Positions 36,442 through 48,356 of a stretch of DNA of 64,000 nucleotides are shown piece after piece (the stretch's first letter is position 1; the number at the start of each line of letters is the position of its first letter). Below the pieces are notes generated by a model. It was not told the origin of the DNA, made no database searches, and saw nothing but the letters and a program-made list of their open reading frames with translations. This DNA comes from Talinum fruticosum. Lineage: Eukaryota > Streptophyta > Magnoliopsida > Caryophyllales > Talinaceae. Both the position numbers and the translations under genes were made by a program. The stretch lies in contig JAITYX010000085.1 of NCBI GenBank assembly GCA_021018815.1, forward strand, positions 868,001 through 932,000, in the 5' to 3' direction.

Positions 36442-37009
36442 TATGTGTCCCTTCGGTTACTTATTTTTGCTTAACGTTATCCGAACTAACTTATTTTTAT
36501 GGAATGAAATTAACTTTTTTAAAAGTAAACTTATGTTTCTTGAACTAAATTAAATTTAACTAGAGTGGACATGAAATGTCCATAATGTGTCAACCAATCC
36601 AATATACAATTTGCATCTCTAAAAACTAGTCTGGACCCTTTTATGTGAAGAGTAATTTAGTATACCTTAAAAAGTTATGGATTAAGAAGGAAAACATTTA
36701 ACAACTACATTTATAAATGAGATTAATAATCGAAAATACTGTAATGGTAGAAGTCATCCAATATATTTGACAAATAAAAGGAAATGAGTAAGTAGTTGAA
36801 AATGATATCATGGTAAAGATGTGATTAATCTAAGTTTATGTTCACTGTTATAACATAAACAATGTTAGGAAGATATTAAAATAAATTTTATTTGTAACAA
36901 AAAAATAATGATCTTTAATTGTACATTTCGAAGTTCTACGAGGTTAGAATTTGACATATTCGAGTTTTCATCCCTTAAAACATGTGTATACACCTAAAAA
37001 TGTTATCCC
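36442..37009. other. A/T-rich intergenic DNA
   Basis: No gene or recognisable element. Confidence 0.6.
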
Positions 37010-37860
37010 TTATTTATTTATTTTGTTGCTCTGGTGATGATATTTCAATCCTCGTTTCCGAACTTGCATTATGGTCGGAGTCCGATTTGCGTGACGTAAG
37101 CCGATAAACCACAAAAAAACTCATTAGCACCACAAAAACAAGTCTTTTTATTTGGGTTGACCCACAAACCCGTTTTCTTTCTATCGAACCAAACCCTGTT
37201 TGGGGTACCAACCAAGAAACCCAAACTAACGCCGCGTTTCATTCAAGACTCGTGCATTAAACGCAACGTTTCATTTCCGATGATCAAGTGTGACACGGAA
37301 CTCAACGCTCGTATGACATCGTCAAGACCGGCGCCTTGTTTTCAAGTCGAACTTACGAAAACACCACATTTTGTTGCTAAAAGCCAACCAAGGCAGGAAA
37401 CCCAATACGTCCATATGACGTCTGTATGAGACCAGCAACGTTCTTCTTGGCTCCCGAGCGGGATTCTCCGGTTCGTAAGATTTTGTCCGATCTATTTCCA
37501 TGATCCTTGCCTGGCAACCGGGCCCAATTCATATGCTTCGACGGCGAACTTGGTGTTTAGGTTGATTTTTGTGACCTAAATTTCTTATATAAATAGGGGG
37601 CTACTCCCCTCATTTTTGGTCGCTCCATTTTCAGCTGGCCAAACCTCCTAAGCTAAAGATACCATATCCTACTCTCCACTCTCGTCACTTCATCGCGCCA
37701 TCACACATTTTTCCAACTCTTAAAACCTATAAACAACCTTATTTGCCCTTCATTCGAGCTTACTACCCTGCCGTTACGCTATTAGATTTCGTTCGTGATC
37801 CAAGTTCAGCGGGTTGGACAACCTGAGTGCGTTAGATCCATTTTCCACTCCTCTTTACAA
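37010..37860 (+). repeat. LTR-like fragment, possibly a solo LTR
   Basis: A GC-richer block with a strong TATA box, CTTATATAAATAGGGG (about 37,587-37,602). It is followed by a C/T-rich leader and AGCGGGTTGGACAACCTGAG. This layout resembles the U3-R-U5 of plant gypsy (Tat/Ogre-type) LTRs. No gag/pol or primer site follows, and the ends are not defined, so it could also be a lost host promoter. Confidence 0.4.
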
Positions 37861-40014
37861 TTTATTTATTTATGTTATTTAATGCTTTCCGTATTGTGAA
37901 CCAAATTAGACAAATTTATATATTAAAACAAAAAACAGAAAATAGGTAGCTAAACTCATAATTTAATAATAGCAGACTTCCGACCCGATCCTCTATTGAG
38001 CTCACCAAAATTCAAATTACATATCCAAATACTCTTAAACCAAACATAATTGAACGTTATCATAATTATAAATTGTCATTATTCACAATAAATAGTCAAA
38101 TTTTGAAACTTTAAAGAAATACTATTATGCAAGTTAAAGAACAATACATTTAAAATTTGAACATCAGATAAAGATAGCTAGCATGATGCAAATACCCAAA
38201 CTTTCATAATATCTATTCAAATATATTTTTAACAAAACAATATGTTGATACATCATATATGCATATATAAAATTCAAACAGCACATAAGAAAAAGTGCAA
38301 TTGTTGATTTTCTCTTTTAATTGCTTAATTTAAAAAAAAAAAAGATCCTAAAAATAACATAAACATAAATCAATGTAGGAAACATATGGGTCAATACAAA
38401 ATGTATTAAACGAATCAAACAAAATATGAATAAAGGAATTAAAACTTCCATATTACCATTATTTTGAATAAACAATTATGCACATGATATCATAATACCA
38501 ATGCCACAAAAGGTTCAATCACTTCCAAGTCTTAAAATTAGTTTGAAATTGATACTCTCTTCTTTAGCGACCTCAACCTCATATTTCTAACAAACCAATA
38601 AATCAAACAATGACATAAACTATTGTTACATATTTGCAATATATATTAGTGAAAAAGAAGGATCAAATTTTCCCAACTAATGAAATATTTCATTTATTCA
38701 TAAAAAAATATATAATTAAATATGTACAATGTTGATTTCTCACACTCAAAGTACAATTTAGCCAAAAAGACAATAACACAACTTGATTCTTTGATGGATT
38801 ATGATTTTTAGGTTAAAAATATTGGTGAGTTAACCTTAACACCGTTAAAAATAATGAAATATCCTTTAATTATATTTAAACATATTATCCTATAATTTCT
38901 CCTAAATAAAATTACATTTAATTACATCCCTTCTTTAAGATCATTTTATATATTTTTTGACATCAATATACTTTTTTGAATTTCACATCAATCTCTATGA
39001 TATAAATATATTTTTTAAATTTGCATACAATCATAAATAAACTTTTACTAATAGTTAACGTGAGAGTGAATTAAATCAATTGATAATAGTATAGATATCT
39101 CAATAATTTTATATTAACTTTGTTTTCAGTATTAATATATTTAATTTTCATATTATTTTTATTATTTTTTGTCAATTTCTTAGAAATTAGGTTAAAATTA
39201 GTTTCTTTTGGTTTTTATTTTTTTATATTATTGAAGGTTTTAGTTAGAGTATTAATATGTTAATATTAATTTTTAAATTTTTATAATTGATTTGATTATT
39301 TTTCTATTTATTTTCTAATTTAGATTAAAGAAAATTTTCAATTTAATAAAATTTTAAATTTAGTTTTTGTATTTTAATTTTAGATTTTTAGGGTATATTT
39401 AGGTCCAAAAAATAATTTTAATATTCTGCTTAGTTTAATTATTTATTTTTGTATTTATTTTAGTACAATTTATTATTTGTTTTAACTTTCTTTTTTAGAT
39501 TCTATTTTTTTTGTTTTTAATTTTTTAATTTTCTAAAAAATTATTAAAAAATTATTTTTGGGTTTCAGGTTAGTTATGTTATGTCTAGATTTTTAATTAA
39601 ATTTATTATATAATTTTTATTATTTTTTGTTTATTAATTCTCTCCTTATTTTTATTTTATATTTTATATTTTTCTAAATTAATTAAGCTTATTATTTACT
39701 GTTTAATTTTCAGATTAAGATTAGATTATTTCATAATATTATTTATTAATTTTTTAATAAGGGGACCTAATATTACCTAAGAGTCCACTTATAAAAGGAA
39801 ACCTGATTTTTTTTCTTTTCAATGAATTTTTTGTTAATAGACAAATAATTTTTATGATTGAGATTACACTAAGTTTTTAAAATCACTCCCGTTGCACTAT
39901 TTGACTAATTTGAAAGATTATTATTATATATAGATTTGATTAATCGTACAACTTGTTAATTTTGTCATCATAAGAACAATATCTTTAATAATGTAGTCAA
40001 CTTAACAAAGCAGT
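37861..40014. other. Very A/T-rich intergenic DNA
   Basis: The segment 39,100-39,760 is almost entirely T/A with TTTATTTTT-like words on the plus strand. No coding content or clear repeats. Confidence 0.6.
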
Positions 40015-40262
40015 TTAAAATTTCTTTTGATCCATTCAATGATGACTTTATTGCCACCTTCTATTTAGATTTTGCTTTCATTGCTTTTTAAAAGTCTAAA
40101 TCTAAGGGCACTAACTTCTACTGCCAAAATGGATGTAGGGTCTATGTTGGATGCTCCTGCTTCCACGAGATTGCCATTTTCATTTCACACCAAAAGAACC
40201 TATAGATGCATTGTCGTTGCTTAAGAACCCATCAAAATTCAGCTTGATACATCCATTTGAAG
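40015..40262 (-). pseudogene. RNase H-like domain fragment
   Basis: The minus strand reads SNGCIKLNFDGF at about 40,260, followed by ASIGSFGV. After frame breaks come EVSALRFRLLKAM and KVIIEWIKRNFKL. This is the order of plant RNase H-like (RVT_3) domains found at the C-terminus of LINE ORF2 and in related host genes. No RT or poly(A) is seen nearby, so it is an isolated decayed fragment. Confidence 0.6.
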
Positions 40263-41973
40263 GTTTATTTTATTTGACGAGATGAGTTCGCTTCATAATG
40301 GTTCTATGATTATTATTGTAATGATCTGCTCGAGAGTATCTGTTTTAATTTCCATTTTGCAAATGCTATGTACATAGAGAATCAAGATGGATCTCTCTCT
40401 TAGTGTGTGTCTACCTAAGAGAAATTCCATCATGGAGAAATTATCATATCCACTAACCTTCCGAATTAATTATCATGCCTTTGTACATTCTGTGCTAGCC
40501 AAGTGGCAGATTTGATAGTAAATAAACAATTCCTCGAGAGTTCCCAACATTTCTCGTATGGTTATGAGTATACTAGCAATGGTTTACTTGTGATGAGATC
40601 AATATCATTAGTAGGTAATATAGAATTAAGCTTAGGGATATCCAGATCATTATCATTAGTAATAAAATCTTGCTTGATTGATTTTGATACTAATTTGCTT
40701 AATTTACTTTTACATAAAAGCTTAGGGATTTCATATGATAGACCCATAGATTGTCTAGTTCTTTAAACAATTTTCAGAATTAAACTTAATTTACTTTTAC
40801 ATAATTAAATTGAATTGAACTCATTTTTATGATGGATTGGACTTATTTTTCTTTGAACTGAACTTATTTTTAAAAAATAAGTTGAAGAGAGCAGATATAA
40901 GAATAAGATCATATAACTTACATGGTTGAACCTTCATTGCTAATGCCCTAATTGGTCATTTGTGTATTGCAAGACCCATTTGTTTGTTACAAATATATTG
41001 TAGTCTAAAATACTGTATAGATATAAGACTGTAATGTTCTCCTCATACATGTGTTTATTTGCCCACATACTGTATATATGGTAACTTGAGGTCTGTAATT
41101 TAATGTAATAATATTATATGCTTTTTTATTATCTTGCTTGATTGATTTTGATACTAATTTGCTTGCTTTATCCAAACTTATTAGCTTAATCAAAAGTAAT
41201 TATCAATTAGTTTATGAATTTATGAATTTACCGTAATAATATTATATGGTAATTTGAGGTCTATAATGTAACATTCATAAATATTTATAAAAATTCAGTA
41301 CAACTATACTCTGTCGAAAACTTTGATACAAAATATAATTATCCGTATCTACTTTATGAATTTTATTTAGAATTATAGAATTAAATTCTAATGAATCGAG
41401 GATCGTAGCATAGTAAAATAATTTTACAATTCTACCGTACATTTTTGAATTAAATTAGGATCATAAGATTCCAATGAATCGTAGAATCGTAGGATTGTAG
41501 GATTGTTATATCCGGATCGAGAATTTAATAACCATTATTAAAATGCTGATACATATGAGTATAAATTATCAATAATAGGCTAGCATATATCATCATAATA
41601 CTAACACACAAAACTTCACTTCTACCCTCCCAATAAGGTGAATAGATATTTAGCTTGAAAATAATCCTTTTAAAATTATAAAATTTATAAGCATACAATT
41701 TATAACACATAAGGAGTACATTTTTATTAAAGTTTTCATATATATAAATATTATACCTTGGTAGTTTAATTCAAATGAATGTTTAGTCTTCCAACATTGT
41801 AAAAAAAAAAACTTTAAGGAATACATATAATTCAACCATCATAACAATCCAATTATTTAAAATCTACAATAAAGTTTGAATACTTATATTTTTATTGGTA
41901 ATTAAAATCGCTAATAAATAATATAATAATATAATCATTCATTGATAAAAGTTTGTGGCACGAAACGGATTAT
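40263..41973. other. A/T-rich DNA with shuffled short duplications
   Basis: A 34-bp unit starting ATCTTGCTTGATTGATTTTG occurs at 40,667-40,700 and 41,131-41,164. Related words (CTTAATTTACTTTTACATAA and GGTAATTTGAGGTCT) also recur within 600 bp. No gene seen. Confidence 0.6.
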
Positions 41974-42269
41974 GGGCACGTTCGACTTTACATGGAAAAA
42001 CATAATTTATTTATGTTTATGTTCGTTTATGTTCTTTTATGTTCGTTTATGTTATTTTATTTTTTAATGTTTTTTAATGTTTTTTTATGTTCTTTTATGT
42101 TCATTTATGTTCGTTCCTTTCTTATTTTAACAACTTATCTCTGTTCGTTTATGTTCATTTACTGTTCGTCTATGTTCGTTTTGCTCTTTTATGTTTATTT
42201 CTGTTTGTTTATGTGCATTTCGTTTATGTTATGTTTATGTGCGTCTTGTATGTAAGTTCGAACTGACCC
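41974..42269. mobile_element. MITE-like element with internal TTTATGTTCG repeats, copy 2
   Basis: The ends are GGGCACGTTCGACTTTACAT and, on the other strand, GGGTCAGTTCGAACTTACAT. TAT lies on both sides. The interior has more TTTATGTTCG decamers than copy 1, which explains the extra length of about 90 bp. Confidence 0.7.
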
Positions 42270-42777
42270 TATATCCTTGGTCAAACAAAAAAAAAAACAC
42301 ACATACACACACATTGATGAATGTAAACTATTAACTAAAGATTAGACAATAATTTCCTATTAACAATTTTCTTTATACATCCATTGATTTATTTGGAGAG
42401 AAATGTAAGGAATATTAAATTTTTAGAATATAAAAGTATATCAAAAGTTGGAAATACTCATAAAAAACCACAAAATGGAAATAAAAATTTAATCAAAATA
42501 TTCACTTATAAAAGTTGAAATATTTAAATATAATGATGAGACAATATACAAAATCATGATCATGTTTATGAGAAATTGTAGACCCACTTAAATACTATCT
42601 TGTGGGGTTGTTGTCATGACATGATAATGATATAAAATATGAAAAAAGAAAAAATTATAATTCAAGTTGTATTTAAAGATATAAAAGCTTCTAATTAAAA
42701 CAATATGGAATTTGAGCTAAAATAAATAATTTTTACATACAAAGAGATTCCATCCCAACAATGGCCTAATTAAATAT
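42270..42777. other. A/T-rich intergenic DNA
   Basis: A short CA/AC-rich stretch near 42,295; otherwise nothing seen. Confidence 0.6.
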
Positions 42778-42785
42778 GTAGAGAG
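42778..42785 (+). repeat. 8-bp target-site duplication of the hAT element, left
   Basis: GTAGAGAG, repeated exactly at 46,533-46,540. Confidence 0.9.
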
Positions 42786-45700
42786 CTTAGTTTAAAAGCG
42801 CGCCCGAGGCGCACCCATGTGGGCTTTTGGAGGGTCGGGAGCGAGGCCCTCCAAAAGCCCCAGAAGCACGCGCCTCACGTGCTTTGCCCAGGGCACGCGT
42901 TTTCTGGATATGACTTTAAAAAAAAAACGTTCACTTACCGACTGGTGGGAACCTCGTGAATGGAAGCCCGATACTTCCTTGCAAAAACCCTAGCTTTCGT
43001 TGTTTCGCCTTCTCCTCCCTCCTCTCGCTCCTCCTGCAACCTTCCGGTGACTTCTTGGACATTTCCGACACCAAGCTTGGTGTTTTTCGGCAACTTCTTG
43101 CTCCACCCTTCCACCGACTAATAGGTACTTTTCCTTCTTCTTCTTCTTTTTCTTTCCTCTTCCTTCTTTTCCTTCTTCTTCTTTCCTTTTCCTTCTTCTC
43201 TTCTTATGGTTCCGTTTTCCTCTTCCTCCTTTTTTCCTCTTCCTTCTACTCTGCTCTTTCTTCCTCTGGTTTCACTCCTCTATGTTTTTTACCTTTTCCA
43301 GCCTTATAATATAAGGCAGGTCCACTTCAATTTTTTTTCACGGTTTTCCTCTTCCTCTTACAACTTTCTGTTTTTTTTCTTTTTCGCAGCTTTAATATAA
43401 AGCGAGCCGGTCTTCACCGACTCGACTCCAAATTTTTTTTCAGCCTTATAATCCTAGGTGTTTTTGTGTTAGATTTTAATTGTTTTTCATTGTTATAATT
43501 GTTTGTATTTTGTAGTGAGTGAATTGTGTTCATTATTGTCATTTGAATGGAGGATCAACCCGATATGAGTTTGGGTTCGGGTTCGGGTTCAATCTCCTCT
43601 AGATCGTTAGACCCTGGAAGAAAGTATGGCACACAAGATGAGAGCAATAAAAATAGTTTCTTTTGCAACTTTTGTGGAGTTAAGACCATGGGGGAGTGTT
43701 TCGATTTAAACAACATTTGGTTGGTGGATATCGAAATACATTAGGTTGTAAGAAGGTCCCCGAGCATGTTAGGGAAAAATTCAAGAATTCATGGATAAAA
43801 AGAAATTATTGAAAAAGAGTTTTGAAATGTCGAGGAAAATGTAACAAAACTACGATGTTGATGATGATGAAGAATGTATTGAGATGAATCCTAGAAGTGG
43901 TGGGAATGGGGCAAAGAAGGGAAGTAATAACATGCCTCATAAGACATCAAAGCAAAAAGGTCCGATGGATATGTATTTTACTCCTAAGCCGACCAATGTG
44001 AAGGGCAAAAGGATCAAGGGAGGCAAAGAACACTTAATGAGTTATGCAAGAAAGAGTTGAGAGAAAAGGCTTGCAGAGACTTAGCTAGGTGGTTTATGAT
44101 GTTGGCATTCCTTTCCATTGCCATGGAATCGGTTGGTCATGGATTAAAACCACCTTCTATGTATGAGTTAAGAGTTCCATTCCTCAAGAAAGAAGTGGAG
44201 GACACCCATAAGGTAATCAATGAGCATAAGAAAGAAGGGGCATAAGTAGGTTGTTCTATCTTATCCGATGGATGGCGTCCAAAAGGATATTATCAAATTT
44301 CTTGTGAGCTCTCCAAAAGGGTCGAGTCTTCATTAGATCAATGGATGTTTGTGAAGTTGTAAAAGATTCAAATCTTTTATTCAACGTTCTTGATCGGATG
44401 GTGGAAGAGATTGGAGAGGAGAATATGGTCCAAGTGGTGATCGACAATGCATCAAATTACGTTAAGGCGGGTAAGAAAAATTGTTCCCCAATGTTATAAT
44501 ATATAATTTACGTAACTTAGCTACTTAATATAAATTTCTAAAATTATAATTTCTATTAAAATTTTATTTTAGGAAAATTGTTGATGGCTTGGAGGAAGCA
44601 TTTCTTTTAGACTCCATGCGCCGCACATTGCATTGATCCGATGTTGGAAGATATTGGAAAACATATTGGAAAAGTCAATAGTGCTCTAAAGAAGAGTATG
44701 ACCATCAATGTCTATATCCATAGCTCTGTTGCCCTTGTGAATTTGATGAGGTGATTCACTAATAAAAGGAACCTACATAGGCCTGTCGTGACTAGATTTG
44801 CAACATCATTTATCACTCTTTCCTCTATTCACAAACAAAAAAACAATTTGAGTAAGACTCAAGAGTGGAGCATAAGCAAATGGGCAAAGGATGGTAGAGG
44901 AAAGAAGATAGCAAGTTATATCTTGCAAGATAACTATTGGAAGAATGTCCTTTATGCTCTTAAATTGGCGGGGCCTCTTGTCAAGGTTATTCGCATAGTT
45001 GATGGAGAGAAAAAACCACCCATGGGTTATATATATGAGGCTATAGATAGAGCTAAGGAAGCTATTGCTAATAGCTTTCAACACAAGGAGGAGAACTATG
45101 AGGAGGCATTCAAGTATATTGATAAAAGATGGGAATGTCAACTTCATCAACCTTTTACATGCGGTGGGCCACTATTTGAATCCAGAGATTTATTATCCAA
45201 ATGCAAGTCTTGTTGAAGAGAGTCATGAAGTTAAAGATGATTTATTTGATTGCATTTTAAGGATGATTCCGGATATCACAATCCAAGACAAGGTGACTTC
45301 GGAATTGCAATCATACAAAAATGCTGAGGGTCTCTTTGGAAAGCCATTGGCTATAAGGCAAAGGAATACAATACCTCCGGTAAGAAATTTTATTGCCAAA
45401 GCTAATCTTCACAACTAATCAACCTTACAAAGTTGTTAATTAAACTAAGGTTTTTGTGAATAGGTAAATGGTGGACTCAATATGGATCATCGACACCAAA
45501 TTTGAGGAAGTTTGCCATTAGGATTCTTAGCCTCACTTGTAGTGCAATGGGATGCGAGAGGAATTGGGGTGTTTTTCGAGCACGTAAGTTATAATTTTCA
45601 AAATTTTTATATGAGGATATTAAATAAATTAGTTTATTAGTGAATAATTATGCCTACTTACTTTGTTAACGACTTCACACCAAGAAGAGAAATAGATTGG

Positions 45701-46532
45701 CACAATCCAGATTGAATGATTTGGTATTTGTCAAATCAAATCGTGCACTCGAAGTGTAGACGCCAAGAAAATTCCAAAGATCCCATTCTCTTGAGAGAAA
45801 TTGATGAGAGCAATGAATGGTTGTTGGGAAGGATGGAAGATGATTCGAGATGGTGATGATTTTGTATTTGAGGGGGATACTTTGACTTGAGCAAGCTGTT
45901 GCTCAAGCTTTTAGGGCAAATGAGTTTCGTTATGATATGAGGAGGGGTAGAGGATCATCTAGTACCATTAGAACATCGGCGAAGGACAAAGGGAAAGCTC
46001 CTGCCCAAACCTCCGGTTCTAAATCTTCTCGAGTTCAATTGGAATTCATTGATGAAGAAGAGGAAGAGGAATTTCAAGAGGAAGAGGAAGAGGAAGAAGA
46101 TGAAGAGAGTTGGATTTGGAATTAGATGATGATGATGATGATGATGATGTGGAGGCGAGCATGTGGTGTTAGATGATAATGATGGAGCTTAGTTCACCTA
46201 TGGGGAGGGACTTACAAACCATGCTTTGTGTGTTGTTTTCTATGACTATGTTTGCTTGTTTGTTTTTTAGACTTTCAAATGTGTGTTTTGAGATATTTGA
46301 ATGTCAGATTTGATTTTTAAGACTATGTGGTGCTTTTAGTGAGTAAAATGTTGTCTAAACATTATTTTGACCTGCTATCTTATTTATCAAAAATATAGGT
46401 TAGAGAATGAATTTTAAGGTATTTTTATGTAAAGCGCGCTCGCTTCAAAAGGCCTTCGGCATCGCTCAAGCCCAAGCCCAGCAGCCTGTAGGACCTATGC
46501 ACTTTTTTGCATGTCGGCTGTTTTAATCTAAG
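42786..46532 (+). mobile_element. hAT transposon, full length, coding region decayed
   Basis: A 3,747-bp element. The inverted ends are CTTAGTTTAAAAGCGC (left) and CTTAGATTAAAACAGC (right, other strand), with a perfect 8-bp duplication GTAGAGAG outside. Just inside both ends are GC-rich stretches (GCGCGCCCGAGGCGCACC left; AAAGCGCGCTCGCTTC right) that are probably subterminal transposase sites. A hAT transposase lies between them. Confidence 0.9.
43547..46125 (+). pseudogene. hAT transposase (BED finger, DUF659, C-terminal dimerisation domain)
   Basis: The N-terminus has a BED-type finger start (FFCNFCGVKTMGE, 43,660-43,700), now without its distal histidines in frame. The DUF659 core begins REKACRDLARWFM and GLKPPSMYELRVPFLKKEVE (44,057-44,245). 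It continues VVIDNASNYV, an intron with GT-AG ends (about 44,471-44,572), and then TPCAAHCIDPMLEDIG. MGYIYEAIDRAKEAIANSF and IDKRWECQLHQP lie at 45,020-45,160. The dimerisation motif CERNWGVFRA is near 45,555-45,585. The C-terminus is a long Glu-rich tail ending at 46,125. Stops at 44,608-44,610 and 44,752-44,754 and several frameshifts make it inactive. The first stop replaces the conserved Trp of F-W-T-P-C. Confidence 0.88.
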
Positions 46533-46540
46533 GTAGAGAG
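46533..46540 (+). repeat. 8-bp target-site duplication of the hAT element, right
   Basis: GTAGAGAG, exact match to the left copy. Confidence 0.9.
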
Positions 46541-47825
46541 TAAGAGATGAATATAACTATACTAATATATTTAAAGTGCAGAACTAATCCCGAAACTCAC
46601 AAAGAAAAAGGAAGTGAGTTAGACAAAGAGAAGCTAACTTGGACAAAAAAGAAGTGACTTGGACAAAAAGAAGCGAAGTGACTTAGATAAATCTTTTTGT
46701 CGATAACTTGCGACCAATCAATCGAATATTGATTAATACGTAATCAATCGAACACACTACGACATGACTCTTACCGCTCGTAAAGCGAAAATATTCACGG
46801 GAAATTCTGCTCCTATTGAACCATTTTGTATCTATATGCAATCAGATCCCGATTCATGAATCTCTCGGTTGAGAAATCAAAATAAGAGGATTGAACCATT
46901 TCTTCGACTCTTTTTCAAATTTGATAAATGTTGAGTTGATCCTATATTTCCATTTTAAAGTAAAAATTAATTTGGAAGGAAAATTAAATTTAAGAGCTAA
47001 TTAGAGGAAAAAATTATCTATGTTATATATTTATAAAGGAATAAATTAAAATTTTTTTTATCACTGGACTAATTTTTAAGTTAGATTTACATTTATTTAA
47101 ATGATAATTTTGAACTTAGTATTTGCATAATTATTGCTAGCCATATAATATTTTCAATGATTATTTTTTTATAAATAAATATTTATAATAATATTTAGTA
47201 AAGTGTACTAAATAAATGCTTAGTAATATATATATATATATATATTAGATATTTTTGATAAAATAAAAATAATTTAGTTTGAATTTCAAAAGGATAGAAA
47301 AAGGAGGAAAATAATTTAAGAGGGAGTCATTTAGCGGAATTTAATGTGGTGTAAGTAATAATTCAAAAAAAATATTTCAATTATAGTATTAGATATGAAT
47401 AATTATGAACCTAAAGCAAATAATTTTTATTTTTAAAGGTCCAAATATGTGTACAATATTTTGATATCTATGAATATGACGCGATTATGTATTTTTTTAA
47501 ATTTTAAAGAAAATAATAGGCACACATACAATAACAAATTTTAGTGGTTCCGCGCATTTCTACCCCAAATTGCTCGCCAAAAAATTTGCCGAAAGTTCGT
47601 GAAAGAAATATGTTTACTCAATATCCATTTTTGAATTTGATCTGTTACAATTCTCATTTTGTAAATGCAAAAACCCCCAAAATCTCCTATTTATAGAAGC
47701 AGATTAGCTCTAAATTACGTGGCTAAATCTAGACCATCCATATCATCTATTCACAAAACTATCTTACGAAGAACCCGGGTTCGGGTTGAAATCAATCAAA
47801 GACGAGTAAAGAAAGTCGCAAAGTA
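46541..47825. other. Intergenic region upstream of the SPT2-like gene
   Basis: A/T-rich, with GAAGTGACTTGGACAAAAAG-like direct repeats near 46,600-46,690 and a (TA)n tract at 47,227-47,246. No gene seen. Confidence 0.6.
47227..47246. repeat. (TA)n microsatellite
   Basis: Twenty bases of alternating TA in A/T-rich DNA. Confidence 0.85.
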
Positions 47826-48356
47826 ATGAGAATCGAACATACGGGTGGGTCGGTGTATGATCCGAAACGGCCTTCTGGATCTTTCGCGTTGTTCCTCTCT
47901 TTCTCTCTCCTCTTTATCTCTCTTGCGATTCACAATGAAAACTCTTCCCTTCTCCTTCTTCTCCTTCTCCCTCTCTTACCCTTTTCCCTCGTCCAAGCGT
48001 ACTTGCCGCCTCGCCATCTTCAGATCTGCGATCGCCTCTTGGGTTTCTCTCTCCTCCCCTCCCCTACAAATACTCGACTCGATTCCCGGATTATTCGGAC
48101 TCCTTGGTGGTGGATTTTGGCTCGGAAATCATCGGTTTCGTTGTCGCCAGCGTGAGGTAATTGTTCTTATTGATTTTGGCTTTTTGATGTTTCTTTGTTT
48201 AATTCGTGAAATTTTCGATCTTTTGTGTTTGTTATGGTTGTTGAATAGTGATTGATTGTGGTGAAATTAGGGTTTCAGAAGTTTATACGTCGTTGACGGC
48301 GAATTGCGATTCGTGGGTGCACTTTCTTGAAATTAGGGTTTTTGATTCCCTCTGGA

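Noticed and set aside
42956..43400. Plus-strand Phe/Ser/Leu-rich open frames
   Set aside because: Translations of a TTC/TCC-rich leader inside the hAT element upstream of its transposase.
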